Of a DNA stretch of 64,000 bases, positions 1 through 8,774 are shown piece after piece. How positions within the stretch are numbered: the first letter of the stretch is position 1; every line of letters begins with the position of its first letter. Position numbers and translations under genes: made by a program. The stretch covers positions 434,001 through 498,000 of the forward strand of contig NZ_JAACFU010000003.1 of NCBI RefSeq assembly GCF_029051725.1, given 5' to 3'. This DNA is from Bradyrhizobium sp. CSS354. Lineage in GTDB: Bacteria > Pseudomonadota > Alphaproteobacteria > Rhizobiales > Xanthobacteraceae. The notes under the pieces are model-generated. The model searched no databases. It was not told the origin of the DNA and saw only the letters and a list, made by a program, of their open reading frames with translations.

Positions 1-1458
1 GCGCCAGCCTCGCCGCTCCACCAGGAACTGCCGCAGCTGTTGGTGCGCCTTGACCCACAGCACGGCGTCGATCCGGTATTTGTCGAGCACCAGGTCCCAC
101 GCGGTTTCGTCGATCTCCCAGCTCACCAGCTTGAAATAGTCACGCAGCAAATCGTCCGGGTAGGCGGTCGCGGCGCGGCCATCGACGAACAGGGGAACGG
201 TCCCGTGCGTCGCGAAAATCAGATAGCCGCCGACGTTCCAATTGTTCAGGACCCGCCGGCCTTCGAGATGCCTTTGCAGATAGCCGGCATCTTCGCTCGA
301 CAGCATCGGCGGAAGTGCGAGCGCCGGCGCCACGCGCAAGTAAGCCATCGGGAGGGTGCCGAGACCGACGATGCCGGCGGCCAGCAACGCTCCCCGCACG
401 TCGCGACCAGTGAGACGCTCAGGCAGCAAGCGGCTGAGGTGAAGCGCCATCGGCGCGGTCGAGAAGATGAAGAAGAAAGCGATGTACCTGAACTGATACA
501 GCCCCAGAATCAGGAACAGCCAGGACATCAACCTCGGCTCGAGCGGGATGGGCCTGGAGTTTCTGTAGCGGAGCTCGAGCGCGACAAAGGCCAGCATGTA
601 CAGGATGCCGGGAATGCTGCCCGGCATTTCCATGTTGTGATAGTAGGACAGCCATTCGCCGATATTGCCCTGGACGAAGTGCCCCATCGTCGCGGCGGCA
701 CCGGCATAGATAGTCCAGCCGAGCGGATTGACGAATGTCGCGGCAAGGCACGCGATCGCCGCGAGAGCAAGGACCCTGAGGTCGGCCCAGGCCCCTCTGA
801 GCAAGGCGGCGCCGCAGAAGACGCCAATCACCAAAAAGCCCAGCAGAAAACCGCCGTGCAGATTGGCCCAGAGCACCATCAACACGGGAAGCACGAACCA
901 TCGCGTTCGTCTCAGGCATTCGCGATAGAAGACGACGCAGAACAGCATCGTGCATGTATTCGGCGAGACCGCGAGATACATGTTCGGCGAAGCTTCGTAA
1001 GCGGGATAGAGCAGGCAGGCCAGGAAGACCGAGACGCAGACTGCGATGGCCGACGCGCCGTAGCCGAGAGAGATCGCAGTCAGGATGCCGACGATCGCTG
1101 CGCCACAGGCGACCGTCGACAGGACGAGGCCGCCGAAGCCTGTGTATTGAAACGTCGCACTGGCAAGCGCGTCCCAGAGCCAGGACAGATTGAGCCATGG
1201 CTTGTCGCCGTGGGTGAACGACCACGGATCCTGGAGCGGGATGGCGTTGCGTTCCCGGATGAGATCTCCAGCCGCGAGATGCCAGCCCAGATCGTAGTGA
1301 CCGAGCAGAAGCGGTGCGTTCAGGACGTAGAACAGGCAAATGAACGAGATCAGGAACAGATAAATCCCCGATCTCAGGAAGAACGGGCTGATCGCGTTCG
1401 CAACCTTGTCGAATGCCGGCTCGTGCCAGACCTGGTGCTGATCCACCGCTTCCCTCAC
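1..1458 (-). CDS. Polytopic membrane protein, GT-C-like, 3' end off window
   Basis: Reading leftward from a GTG at 1458, the frame stays open for 486 codons to the window edge, so the C-terminus is missing. The product is rich in hydrophobic segments (first near residues 27-47, then roughly ten more), with a soluble stretch before the edge. Around residues 50-80 it carries DLGWHLAAGDLI followed by a DPWSFTHG-like stretch, resembling the 'WWHLATG...DPFSFT' signature of multi-membrane glycosyltransferase-like proteins. That places it at the inner membrane, possibly in cell-surface glycan assembly; substrate unknown. There is no in-frame ATG upstream, so the GTG is the best start. A long frame on the plus strand here is a shadow: its Arg/Gln/Asp-rich product has no domain. 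Confidence 0.7.
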   Translation of the reverse strand, partial: MREAVDQHQVWHEPAFDKVANAISPFFLRSGIYLFLISFICLFYVLNAPLLLGHYDLGWHLAAGDLIRERNAIPLQDPWSFTHGDKPWLNLSWLWDALASATFQYTGFGGLVLSTVACGAAIVGILTAISLGYGASAIAVCVSVFLACLLYPAYEASPNMYLAVSPNTCTMLFCVVFYRECLRRTRWFVLPVLMVLWANLHGGFLLGFLVIGVFCGAALLRGAWADLRVLALAAIACLAATFVNPLGWTIYAGAAATMGHFVQGNIGEWLSYYHNMEMPGSIPGILYMLAFVALELRYRNSRPIPLEPRLMSWLFLILGLYQFRYIAFFFIFSTAPMALHLSRLLPERLTGRDVRGALLAAGIVGLGTLPMAYLRVAPALALPPMLSSEDAGYLQRHLEGRRVLNNWNVGGYLIFATHGTVPLFVDGRAATAYPDDLLRDYFKLVSWEIDETAWDLVLDKYRIDAVLWVKAHQQLRQFLVERRGWR

Positions 1459-2056
1459 GACAAAGCGAGCCCGATGGCTCCGCGCTCGCCGACGGTCGGA
1501 TGCGAGCCTGCCCGCTGACTTAGGGCCAGTTTGTCTAAAGTAGGGTAAATTCGGACGGTGCAATCGATGGGGTTTGGCGGAATGAATTTTGGCGCGACGG
1601 CGGGCTTCCGAGGCCGCTAAGCAGCTGTTTAGACTTGAAAGTTTCAGCGCCCAATAAAAGTTATTAGACATTGAACGGAGGGTCCGGCATGGCCGTGAGC
1701 GCCGATTTGGGAGAGACGCTCGAGAGCGTGATGAACGAACTCGTGGCGTCCGGCCGGTGCCGCCGTCATTATTCGTCAGCGTAGCTCCTGTTCCACATTC
1801 AGGTGAACCAACCCTGGGCCTTTGATGACCAAAGTTGCATGTATCACCTATTGGTCGAAATCTCGTAAGTCAGGTCAAGGCGCATTCAAAGGCATTGATT
1901 GGAGAGGGCGGAGCCGAAGCGCATACCCCCTCGTTTCCCTTCGCACTCGCCGTCCGGCCCTTCCGCCACACCCGCCGGTCTACCGTCTCGCTGAGCTTCA
2001 TGCGCTCGCGGTGGTATTGTGTTCCATATTTTCGATGCGCCGAACGGAGATCTCCA
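1459..2056. other. Intergenic region with gene debris
   Basis: About 600 bases between the membrane-protein start and the LprI-like gene. Apart from a short ParD-like reading frame (1689-1784) I see no convincing gene. The stretch 1620-1680 is locally AT-rich and could hold a promoter, but no clear -35/-10 pair stands out. Frames in 1822-2256 are shadows of the next gene. Confidence 0.5.
1689..1784 (+). pseudogene. ParD-like antitoxin remnant (31 codons)
   Basis: An ATG at 1689, preceded by a GGAG-type ribosome site, opens a 31-codon frame. It begins MAVSADLGETLESVMNEL and continues into VASGR, matching the N-terminal ribbon-helix-helix region of type II ParD antitoxins (typically about 80 residues, with 'SGRYGSRSEVLREG' next). 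After SGR the match stops and a TAG follows within eight codons. No ParE toxin reads downstream. I infer a decayed toxin-antitoxin locus truncated by deletion or frameshift. It might still be translated as a small DNA-binding peptide. Confidence 0.6.
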
Positions 2057-2542
2057 ATGAAGCTCAAACTTGCCGCCGCGATGCTCGCCGCAAGCCTCCC
2101 GCTCGGATCGATAGCTTTCGCCCAAGGCACCGCGCCAGCCGACCTTGCGGTGATCGATGGCTGCCTGAAGACCGCGGAGAAAACCGGCGGTTTCGGCGGC
2201 GCGTGCGTCGGGCTCGTCGCCGACCCCTGCATCAAAGCGGCAAAGGGCGCGAATGACGACGTCGCCAAATGGAAAGCATGCGCGGCGCGCGAACTCGCCA
2301 TTTGGACCCAGAAAACAAGTGAGGCGCTAAAGAAGGTTCAGGCCGGCGGGTTCGCCGACGTGATCCAGGCGGTCAATGACTCGCAGAAAACTTTCGCCGC
2401 GTCGCGTGATCGCTTCTGCGCGGTCTTCGACAAGGTCGAGCCCGGCATGTACCCGGGCGACGCGAGCTACTGCCGCCTGCGCGAGACCGCGAACCGCTCG
2501 CTGAGCCTGATCAAGCTCGGTGCTGCAGTCAACGAGCACTGA
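2057..2542 (+). CDS. Secreted LprI/DUF1311-like protein
   Basis: A 161-residue product with a clear Sec signal (MKLKLAAAMLAASLPLGSIAFA, cleavage near residue 23), so exported to the periplasm. The mature part has spaced cysteines and the pattern C-x2-RE-x3-W, followed by SQKTFAASRDRFC and a C-terminal YCRLRETANRSL. That spacing is typical of the LprI N-terminal (DUF1311) fold, described in lysozyme-inhibitor-like proteins. The longer in-frame start at 1835 would bury the signal peptide, so ATG 2057 is preferred. Its real target is unknown. Confidence 0.7.
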   Translation: MKLKLAAAMLAASLPLGSIAFAQGTAPADLAVIDGCLKTAEKTGGFGGACVGLVADPCIKAAKGANDDVAKWKACAARELAIWTQKTSEALKKVQAGGFADVIQAVNDSQKTFAASRDRFCAVFDKVEPGMYPGDASYCRLRETANRSLSLIKLGAAVNEH

Positions 2543-2565
2543 GACCTCTTAGGCGCTTGGGGTCA

Positions 2566-2700
2566 TCAGCTTTGCCGACCTTTCGGCACGTAGCGCTTGC
2601 CTGAGCGACTGAAGCCAGCCGCCTCCAGATCGCCTGCGATCCGAGCCGACCCGACGAGCGATGTAGGCCATTCGGTACGCCATGAGCGCCGTGCCTCGGT
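2566..2700 (-). pseudogene. Possible C-terminal scrap of a serine recombinase
   Basis: On the minus strand a short open frame ending with TGA at 2566-2568 reads ARIAGDLEAAGF then SRSGKRYVPKG. This resembles the 'IA..L...G...R.G..Y.P' helix-turn-helix near the C-terminus of resolvase-type recombinases. There is no start codon or catalytic domain. The match is weak and rests on pattern alone; proximity to tRNA-Leu (a common integration site) is the main reason to list it. Confidence 0.22.
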
Positions 2701-2763
2701 TTTGTGTACCGGTCAGCAGCTCAAATTCCCTGCAAAAGCGATTTCAATCGCTTGAGTAGGAGA

Positions 2764-2850
<87 letters not shown>

Positions 2851-3013
2851 ATGCCGGTTAGGCACGGAGGCGGTTACTACGGTTCGGTGACGCGGTTGTC
2901 AATTCATGCTTGAACCCCGCTTCGGGATGCGGATTGCGCATCGCAAACCGGCCCGATACAAGCCTGACGAGACGCACTCTTCCCGCAGGATATGGACCCC
3001 AGGAATGGATCCC

Positions 3014-3979
3014 ATGGCATCGAATCTGGACACGCTCGTCACGGTTTTCGGCGGATCGGGGTTTTTGGGCCGGAATGTCGTCCGCGCGCTGTGCCGGCGC
3101 GACTACCGGGTCCGGGTCGCGGTGCGGCGGCCGGAGCTGGCCGGGTACCTCCAGCCGTCCGGCAAGGTCGGTCAGGTCCACACCGTCCAGGCCAACGTCC
3201 GCTATCCGGCCTCGATCGAGGCGGCGCTGCGTGATTCGCAGGTCGTGATCAATCTGGTCGGCGTCCTGACCGAAGGCGGCGCGCAGAGCTTCGATGCCGT
3301 CCAGGCCAGGGGCGCCGAGACCATCGCCAAGGCGGCCGCGGCCGCCGGGGCACAGCTGATCCATGTCTCGGCGATCGGCGCCGACGCGGAATCGCCCTCG
3401 CGCTATGCCAGGGCCAAGGCGGCCGGCGAAGCCGCAGTCCTGGCCGCGGTGCCGTCGGCGACAATCTTCCGCCCCTCCGTGATGTTCGGCCCCGAGGATC
3501 AGTTCACCAACCGCTTCGCGGCACTGGCGCGGATGTCGCCGGTACTGCCGCTGATCGGCAGCGACACGAAGATGCAGCCGGTCTATGTCGGCGACGTCGC
3601 CACCGCGGTCGCGGATGCCGTCGACGGCAAGGCCAAGGCGGGCGCGACCTACGAGCTCGGCGGCCCGGAAGTGCTGACCATGCGCGAGATCATCGAGGCC
3701 ATTCTCGAGATCGCCGATCGCAAGCCGATGCTGATGCCGCTGCCGTTTGGCCTCGCCCGCTTCAAGGCCAACTTCCTGCAATTCGCGCCGGGCGCGCTGA
3801 AGCTGACGCCGGACCAGGTCACGCTGCTCGCGCGCGATAATGTGGTGTCGGATGCGGCGAAGGCCGCTGGGCTAACGCTGGAAGGCCTCGGCATCACGCC
3901 CGACTCGCTGGAAGCGATCGCCCCGCAATATCTCTGGCGTTTCCGCGCCGCCGGGCAATTCCAGCGCAAGAGCGCGTAA
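3014..3979 (+). CDS. NDUFA9-like NAD(P)-binding protein
   Basis: A 321-residue atypical short-chain dehydrogenase/epimerase. The N-terminal Rossmann motif GGSGFLGRNVVRAL (about residues 12-25) binds NAD(P). A mid-region VSAIGADAESPSRYARAKAAGE (written here in part) replaces the catalytic YxxxK with a family-typical variant, and FRPSVMFGP follows. This matches the 'complex I NDUFA9 subunit family' of alphaproteobacteria, thought to help assemble or stabilise respiratory complex I, though bacterial evidence is limited. Start 3014 is chosen because AGGA lies about 10 bases upstream; the ATG at 3005 is too close to it. Transcribed alone; uppP converges from the other side. Confidence 0.8.
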   Translation: MASNLDTLVTVFGGSGFLGRNVVRALCRRDYRVRVAVRRPELAGYLQPSGKVGQVHTVQANVRYPASIEAALRDSQVVINLVGVLTEGGAQSFDAVQARGAETIAKAAAAAGAQLIHVSAIGADAESPSRYARAKAAGEAAVLAAVPSATIFRPSVMFGPEDQFTNRFAALARMSPVLPLIGSDTKMQPVYVGDVATAVADAVDGKAKAGATYELGGPEVLTMREIIEAILEIADRKPMLMPLPFGLARFKANFLQFAPGALKLTPDQVTLLARDNVVSDAAKAAGLTLEGLGITPDSLEAIAPQYLWRFRAAGQFQRKSA

Positions 3980-3989
3980 CCATCCCAGC

Positions 3990-4112
3990 CGTCATGGCCG
4001 GGCTTGTCCCGCCTGTGCGGCCGAAGCCGCTTCGGCGAGGCGAAGGCCCGACCATCCACGCCATTCAATGGCGCCAAGAACGTGGATGCCCGGCACAAGG
4101 CCGGGCATGACG
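3990..4112. repeat. Intergenic palindromic repeat, class A (composite)
   Basis: Begins CGTCATGGCCGGGCTTGTCC and ends with the inverted GGCCGGGCATGACG, with ATCCACG/CGTGGAT as an inner complementary pair. Related copies lie at 5828-5916 and 33247-33332. This copy has extra sequence inside its left half. It lies between two converging genes and could act as a bidirectional hairpin. Confidence 0.8.
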
Positions 4113-4151
4113 AACTTCAATGTCTGGACTGCAGTTGTTTGACGTTCGGGT

Positions 4152-4958
4152 TTACCGCCCCAGTGCCAGCGCGATCAGGCCGAGCGTGCCGACGATCACG
4201 CGCCACCAGGCGAACACCACGAAGCCGTGGCGGGTGACGTATTCCAGGAATGTCTTCACCACGATGATCGCGGTGACGAACGACACCACGAAGCCGATCG
4301 CGACGATGCCCATGTGGTCCATCGTCATCTCGGAGCGGTTCTTGTAGAAATCGTAGGCGAACGCCCCGATCATGGTGGGGATGGCGAGAAAGAACGAGAA
4401 CTCCGCCGCCGCGCGCTTGTCGGCCCCCAGGAACATCGCCGCGACGATGCTGGCACCGGAGCGCGAGACGCCCGGGATCATCGCGATGCACTGCGCGATG
4501 CCGATATAGAGATACATCAGCAGCGGAAACCGGGTGGCGTCGTGCTCGCGCGCCTTGAGATCGAGCTTGTCGACCCAAAGCAGGATGGCGCCGCCGACGA
4601 TCAGCGAGAAGCACACCACCCACGGATTGAACAGCATGCTCTTGATGTATTTGCCGGCGACGAGACCGACGATGACAGCGGGCAGGAACGCCACCAGCAC
4701 GCCGATCACGAAGCGGCGTGCATAGGCGTCGCCCGTGAACATGCCGATCGCGACGTCCCACAATTTCTTGAAGTACAACACGACGATCGCGAGGATCGCG
4801 CCGAGCTGGATCAGGACCGTAAACGAATCCCAAAACGCGCCCTCGCCGAGATGGAAGAAGCGCTCCGCAAGCAGCAAATGGCCGGTCGAGGATACGGGAA
4901 GGAACTCGGTCACACCCTCGATGATGCCGAGGATCACTGCCCGTATTGCATCTGACAT
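4152..4958 (-). CDS. uppP: Undecaprenyl-diphosphatase
   Basis: A 268-residue membrane enzyme that dephosphorylates undecaprenyl diphosphate, recycling the lipid carrier for peptidoglycan and other surface polymers. Visible family signatures: EGVTEFLPVSSTGHLLL at residues 15-31 and PGVSRSGASI further on, the two conserved BacA/UppP regions carrying catalytic Glu, Ser and Arg residues. About eight hydrophobic segments span the inner membrane. The start at 4958 (MSDAIRAVILG) is preferred over the frame's longer 5' extension, which is Arg-rich and unlike the family. Diverges from the fzlA-like GST gene. Confidence 0.95.
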   Translation of the reverse strand: MSDAIRAVILGIIEGVTEFLPVSSTGHLLLAERFFHLGEGAFWDSFTVLIQLGAILAIVVLYFKKLWDVAIGMFTGDAYARRFVIGVLVAFLPAVIVGLVAGKYIKSMLFNPWVVCFSLIVGGAILLWVDKLDLKAREHDATRFPLLMYLYIGIAQCIAMIPGVSRSGASIVAAMFLGADKRAAAEFSFFLAIPTMIGAFAYDFYKNRSEMTMDHMGIVAIGFVVSFVTAIIVVKTFLEYVTRHGFVVFAWWRVIVGTLGLIALALGR

Positions 4959-5127
4959 ATTTACGGTCCATTTCGGCTGGAAAAGCGGGGCTCTTCTCGC
5001 CCATCCGCTCCCTTGCTGCAATCGCAAAATGCGGCGGCGCGCCCTTGCTTCGCGGTTTTGAATGACTAGTGTGGCGCCGCACAAACATTGATGGATTCTT
5101 AAGCACCATCACATAGTCAAAGGCTTC

Positions 5128-5820
5128 ATGTTTACGCTGTTTCATCATCCGTTCTGCCCGCATTCGCGGTTCATCCGCCTGATCGCGGGAGAATACGGGC
5201 TTGAGCTGAAGCTGATCGAAGAGCGCAGCTGGGAGCGGCGCGAAGCATTTCTGCTGCTCAATGCGGCGGGCATGACGCCCGTCCTGGTGGACGACGAGCA
5301 GCCTCCGATCCCGGGCGCGGCGATCGTCGCCGAATATGTCGACGAGGCCTATGGCTCCGAGATGGGACTGAAGCGCCTGATGCCGGACACGATCGGCGAG
5401 CGCGTCGAGGTCCGCCGGCTGATGGCCTGGTTCAACGAAAAGTTCTTCGAGGAAGTCTCCCACCCGCTCGTCACCGAGCGCATCTACAAGCGCTTCATGA
5501 GCGAGGACAACGGCGGCGGCCCGCCCTCGGCCGACGTGATGCGCGCGGCCAAGGCAAATGTGCGCTATCATCTGGCCTATATCGGCTGGCTGGCGCAGAC
5601 GCGTAATTTCCTCGCCGGCGACCGGCTCAGCTACGCGGATCTCGCCGCCGCGGCGCACCTCTCGGCGATCGACTATCTGGGCGACGTGCCATGGAGCGAG
5701 GACGACGCGGCAAAGGCGTGGTACGCACGGGTGAAATCCCGCCCGTCGTTCCGTCCGCTGTTGAGCGAATGGCTGGCCGGCGTGCCGGCGTCGCGGACCT
5801 ACGTGGACCTGGACTTCTGA
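5128..5820 (+). CDS. fzlA: GST-family protein, probable FtsZ-binding FzlA
   Basis: A 230-residue glutathione S-transferase fold: a thioredoxin-like N-terminal half (residues 1-80, starting MFTLFHHPFCPHSR) and an all-helical C-terminal half. The ending WYARVKSRPSFRPLL...YVDLDF matches what I recall of alphaproteobacterial FzlA, a GST-like protein that binds FtsZ and regulates constriction, and whose extreme C-terminus is needed for activity. The setting beside uppP and queG is compatible. If it is not FzlA it is an ordinary GST of unknown substrate. Upstream bases contain no strong Shine-Dalgarno, but the start matches the family's N-terminus. Confidence 0.7.
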   Translation: MFTLFHHPFCPHSRFIRLIAGEYGLELKLIEERSWERREAFLLLNAAGMTPVLVDDEQPPIPGAAIVAEYVDEAYGSEMGLKRLMPDTIGERVEVRRLMAWFNEKFFEEVSHPLVTERIYKRFMSEDNGGGPPSADVMRAAKANVRYHLAYIGWLAQTRNFLAGDRLSYADLAAAAHLSAIDYLGDVPWSEDDAAKAWYARVKSRPSFRPLLSEWLAGVPASRTYVDLDF

Positions 5821-5827
5821 TGGTGAA

Positions 5828-5916
5828 CGTCATGCCCGGGCTTGTCCCGGGCATCCACGTTCTTTCTGTTACGCGACGCAAGGACGTGGATGGCCGGGAC
5901 GAGCCCGGCCATGACG
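5828..5916. repeat. Intergenic palindromic repeat, class A
   Basis: Near-perfect inverted copy of the class A element: CGTCATGCCCGGGCTTGTCC on the left and GAGCCCGGCCATGACG on the right, with ATCCACGT and ACGTGGAT inside. It fills the gap between the GST gene and queG; a longer in-frame queG start would translate it. Confidence 0.85.
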
Positions 5917-5931
5917 CGCGTGGATGCATCG

Positions 5932-7083
5932 ATGATCAAATCCAGCATCGACATTGATGAGCTTCGTACGGCGCTTGCAAACGAGGCACGCGCGCTCGGC
6001 TTCGACTGTATCGGCATCACGGAGCCCGGCACGATCGAAAGCGCCGGACAGCATTTTCTCGAATTCATCGCATCCGGAGGCCATGGCGACATGGATTGGC
6101 TCGCCGCGCAGCCGGAGCGCCGGGTCGATCCGCGCGGGCTGTGGCGGGACGTGCGCAGCGTCATCATGCTCGGCGTCAATTACGGCCCCGATCAGGATCC
6201 GCTCGCGATCCTGCAACAGCGCACGCGCGCGGCGATCTCGGTGTATGCGCAGGGCGACGACTATCACGACCTCATCAAGAAGCGCCTGAAGGCGCTGGCG
6301 CGATGGCTGGTCGCGACCGCACCTTGTGAGGTGAAGCCTTGCGAAGTGAAAGTGTTCGTCGACACCGCGGCGGTGATGGAGAAACCGCTGGCGCAAGCCG
6401 CGCATCTGGGCTGGCAGGGGAAGCACACCAATCTGGTCTCGCGCGAGTTCGGCTCCTGGCTGTTTCTCGGCGCGATCTACACCACGCTGGAGCTGCCGCG
6501 CGACGATTCCGAGATCGATCATTGCGGCTCGTGCCGGGCGTGTCTCGACATCTGCCCGACCGCGGCCTTCCCCGCGCCCTACAAGCTCGATGCGCGGCGC
6601 TGCATCTCGTACCTCACCATCGAGAACAAGGGACCCATCCCGCAAGAGTTTCGTAAAAGCATCGGCAACCGCATCTATGGCTGCGACGATTGCCTCGCCG
6701 CCTGTCCTTGGAACAAGTTCGCGCAGGAGGGCCGTGAGGCAAAGCTTGCCGCCCGTGACGCTTTGCGCGCGCCAGGTCTTGCCGAGCTTGCACGGCTCGA
6801 CGACGCGTCGTTCCGTGCGCTGTTCACGAAATCCCCGGTGAAGCGCATCGGCCGCGATCGGTTTCTGCGCAACGTGCTGATCGCGATCGGTAACTCCGGC
6901 GATGCGGCACTGGCGGACGAGGCGCGGCGATTGCTGGAGGATGAGAGCGCGCTGGTGCGCGGGGCTGCGGTGTGGGCGCTGGGGCAGTTGATGCCGCGGG
7001 ATGAGTTCGAGGCGATGAGAGCAACGGCAATCGCGAGCGAGCGCGATGAGAGCGTGCGTGAGGAGTGGCGCACCGCCTCCTAA
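5932..7083 (+). CDS. queG: tRNA epoxyqueuosine reductase
   Basis: 383 residues. QueG performs the last step of queuosine synthesis, reducing epoxyqueuosine to queuosine in the tRNA wobble position with cobalamin and two 4Fe-4S clusters. Two ferredoxin-type motifs are visible: [12 protein letters not shown] near residue 200 and [12 protein letters not shown] near 252. The C-terminal 60 residues ([20 protein letters not shown]) form a HEAT-like segment, as in the family. The start at 5932 (MIKSSIDID) is chosen because the in-frame extension to 5842 lies inside a palindromic repeat. Confidence 0.93.
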   Translation: MIKSSIDIDELRTALANEARALGFDCIGITEPGTIESAGQHFLEFIASGGHGDMDWLAAQPERRVDPRGLWRDVRSVIMLGVNYGPDQDPLAILQQRTRAAISVYAQGDDYHDLIKKRLKALARWLVATAPCEVKPCEVKVFVDTAAVMEKPLAQAAHLGWQGKHTNLVSREFGSWLFLGAIYTTLELPRDDSEIDHCGSCRACLDICPTAAFPAPYKLDARRCISYLTIENKGPIPQEFRKSIGNRIYGCDDCLAACPWNKFAQEGREAKLAARDALRAPGLAELARLDDASFRALFTKSPVKRIGRDRFLRNVLIAIGNSGDAALADEARRLLEDESALVRGAAVWALGQLMPRDEFEAMRATAIASERDESVREEWRTAS

Positions 7084-7091
7084 TCCTCCGC

Positions 7092-7260
7092 TGTCATGCT
7101 CCGCGACCCGGCTACGCCAAGGCTTCGCCGGGGTTGAGATCCAGGGGCGCCGAAGCTTTAGCGTAGGCGGCAAGCGGGGCATCCAGTACGCCGCGGCCTC
7201 TCGATTGAACCACAGCCGTCTCGGAGTACTGGATCGCCCGGTCAAGCCGGGCGATGACAC
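7092..7260. repeat. Intergenic palindromic repeat, class B (with insert)
   Basis: Contains GGCATCCAGTACGCC and the inverted GGAGTACTGGATCGCCC, followed by GGTCAAGCCGGGCGATGACA. The left half carries about 70 extra bases relative to the copy at 8653-8753. A short class H-like tail (CTTCGCGCCTCCTCACCGTG) follows just before the thioesterase gene. Confidence 0.7.
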
Positions 7261-7345
7261 CGTTGTTGTGAGAGCGCTTCGCGCCTCCTCACCGTGAGGA
7301 TTGAGCATCTTGATTTCCCCACACGTTCCTTCAAGCTCGCGCGTC

Positions 7346-8143
7346 ATGACAAACATGCCTTTCTTCACCCGCGACGGCGACACATTCCATCCGACGGAAG
7401 TCGCCAACGGCCCGTGGGATCCGAAATCGCTGCACGGGCGCGTCATCGTCGGCCTGCTCGGCTTCGCCATCGAGGAGCGCCATTCCGGCCCCGAATTCGT
7501 GCCGGCGCGGCTGACCGTCGACATGTTTCGGCTGCCGACCATCGACAAACCGATCGAGGTGACGACGCGTCTCGTGCGCGACGGGATGCGCATCCGCGTC
7601 GTGGAAGCGGAGTTTGTCTCCGGCGGCGTCGGCATGGCGCGCGCCTCGTTCCAGCTGTTGCGGCGAACGCAGAATCCGGACGGCAATGTCTGGTCGCCGC
7701 CGAATTGGGACGTGCCGAAGCCGGCCGACATTCCCAAGCCGACCGATCCCAGGCTCGGCATGAACGGCAAATGGACCACGCGACCGATCGTCGGCCAGAT
7801 GGGCTCGCTCGGGCCACGAAAACTCTGGATGAGCGAGGTGCGCGAGCTGGTCGCGGGCGTGCCGATGACGCCGTTCGTCCATGTCGCCACCGGCGCGGAC
7901 TTCGCCAGTCCGTTCGCGAACGCCGGCGACAAGGGCCTCGGCTACATCAACAGCGACGTCACGATCTATCTGCACCGCCTGCCGGTGACGAACTGGATCG
8001 GCTTCGAGGTGGTGAACCACCAAGCCACCGACGGTGTGGCGATCGGCGAATGCTGGCTCTATGACGAGCAGGGCCCGATCGGCACTGCCACGGTCGCGGC
8101 GCTGGCGCAGCGCAAGCCGATGGTAAATCCGTCGAAGCGGTAA
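7346..8143 (+). CDS. Acyl-CoA thioesterase-like (double hotdog) protein
   Basis: About 265 residues. The arrangement is that of a TesB-like double hotdog: an N-terminal half with LHGRVIVGLLGFAIEE and FVPARLTVDMFRLP, and a C-terminal half with DVTIYLHRLPVTNWIGFE then IGECWLYDEQGPIGTA, the usual late strands of thioesterase-like superfamily proteins. It probably hydrolyses an acyl-CoA; substrate not predictable. The start is uncertain: TTG 7301, ATG 7346 and ATG 7355 are all in frame, and none has a good Shine-Dalgarno; 7346 is a compromise. It converges with the next gene. Confidence 0.7.
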   Translation: MTNMPFFTRDGDTFHPTEVANGPWDPKSLHGRVIVGLLGFAIEERHSGPEFVPARLTVDMFRLPTIDKPIEVTTRLVRDGMRIRVVEAEFVSGGVGMARASFQLLRRTQNPDGNVWSPPNWDVPKPADIPKPTDPRLGMNGKWTTRPIVGQMGSLGPRKLWMSEVRELVAGVPMTPFVHVATGADFASPFANAGDKGLGYINSDVTIYLHRLPVTNWIGFEVVNHQATDGVAIGECWLYDEQGPIGTATVAALAQRKPMVNPSKR

Positions 8144-8159
8144 GGACGCGGAATGACGG

Positions 8160-8627
8160 CTAGGCGAGATGCCGCTTCATCTCGGGACGCGCCCTGAGCT
8201 CCGCGCCCTGCCTGGCGACGATCTTCGCGATCCGTTCCGGCGCAAACTTCAAATCGACAAACGCCGGCGCGGTGTTGGCGACCTCGTGATAGCTGACGAT
8301 CCTGCCGTCGCGAAGTATCATGATCGCCACGCCCTCGAACATCGCCCGCGCGCCGTTCGCTTCCGGCAAGGTCGAGCGATAGCTGAACGTGTAGCGCGCG
8401 TAGAGCGTGGTGCCGTTCGAGACTGGATCATGCATGTCCCAGCGGAAGTCGGTTGCCGTACGATAGAACCAGTCGTCGATCATTGCGGCGATCTTTTCGG
8501 GGCCGGCGAAGGCGCCATAGAACACGTCGTGATAGACGCCGTCCTCGGTGAAGAGATCCGCGAAGGCTTTTCCGTTGCGTTGTTCGACGGCGTCGCAGAA
8601 GGCGCGCAGCATGGCGATAGTGGTCAT
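8160..8627 (-). CDS. NTF2-like (SnoaL-type) protein
   Basis: 155 residues with the NTF2-like cone fold pattern: an N-terminal helix (MLRAFCDAVEQRNGKAFADL), then LFTEDGVYHDVFYG, and a central DDWFYRTATDFRWDMHDPV leading into strands that end with DGRIVSYHEV. Members bind or transform small hydrophobic ligands (isomerases, cyclases) or have no known role; no catalytic residue set is decisive here. The start at 8627 is supported by GGGAGAA eight bases upstream; the longer frame reads into the class B repeat. Confidence 0.75.
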   Translation of the reverse strand: MTTIAMLRAFCDAVEQRNGKAFADLFTEDGVYHDVFYGAFAGPEKIAAMIDDWFYRTATDFRWDMHDPVSNGTTLYARYTFSYRSTLPEANGARAMFEGVAIMILRDGRIVSYHEVANTAPAFVDLKFAPERIAKIVARQGAELRARPEMKRHLA

Positions 8628-8652
8628 CGGCGATTCTCCCCTCCCTTTCTCA

Positions 8653-8753
8653 GTCATGCCCCGGCTTGACCGGGGCATCCAGTACGCCACGGCTTCTCGG
8701 CTTGAGCACGAGCGCCTGGAATACTGGATCGCCCGATCAAGTCGGGCGATGAC
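8653..8753. repeat. Intergenic palindromic repeat, class B
   Basis: GTCATGCCCCGGCTTGACC begins the left arm, and CCCGATCAAGTCGGGCGATG lies near the right end. Inside are ATCCAGTA and TACTGGAT. It lies upstream of the NTF2-like gene and downstream of the alpha/beta hydrolase gene (both minus strand). Confidence 0.8.
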
Positions 8754-8774
8754 ACCGAGTGCTAGGTCGCGATT

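Noticed and set aside
40..1518. 492-codon open frame on the plus strand
   Set aside because: Product is Arg/Gln/Asp-rich without domain; the opposite strand in this interval encodes a coherent membrane protein open to the window edge.
1822..2301. Two plus-strand frames and one minus-strand frame overlapping the LprI-like gene
   Set aside because: Out of frame with the signal peptide and conserved Cys pattern; low-complexity Arg-rich products.
4117..5658. 513-codon frame spanning antisense to the GST gene and out of frame with uppP
   Set aside because: Covers two real genes in wrong frames; no signal peptide or domain.
5869..7932. 687-codon frame antisense to queG and the thioesterase gene
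   Set aside because: Shadow crossing two genes and a repeat; no coherent protein family.
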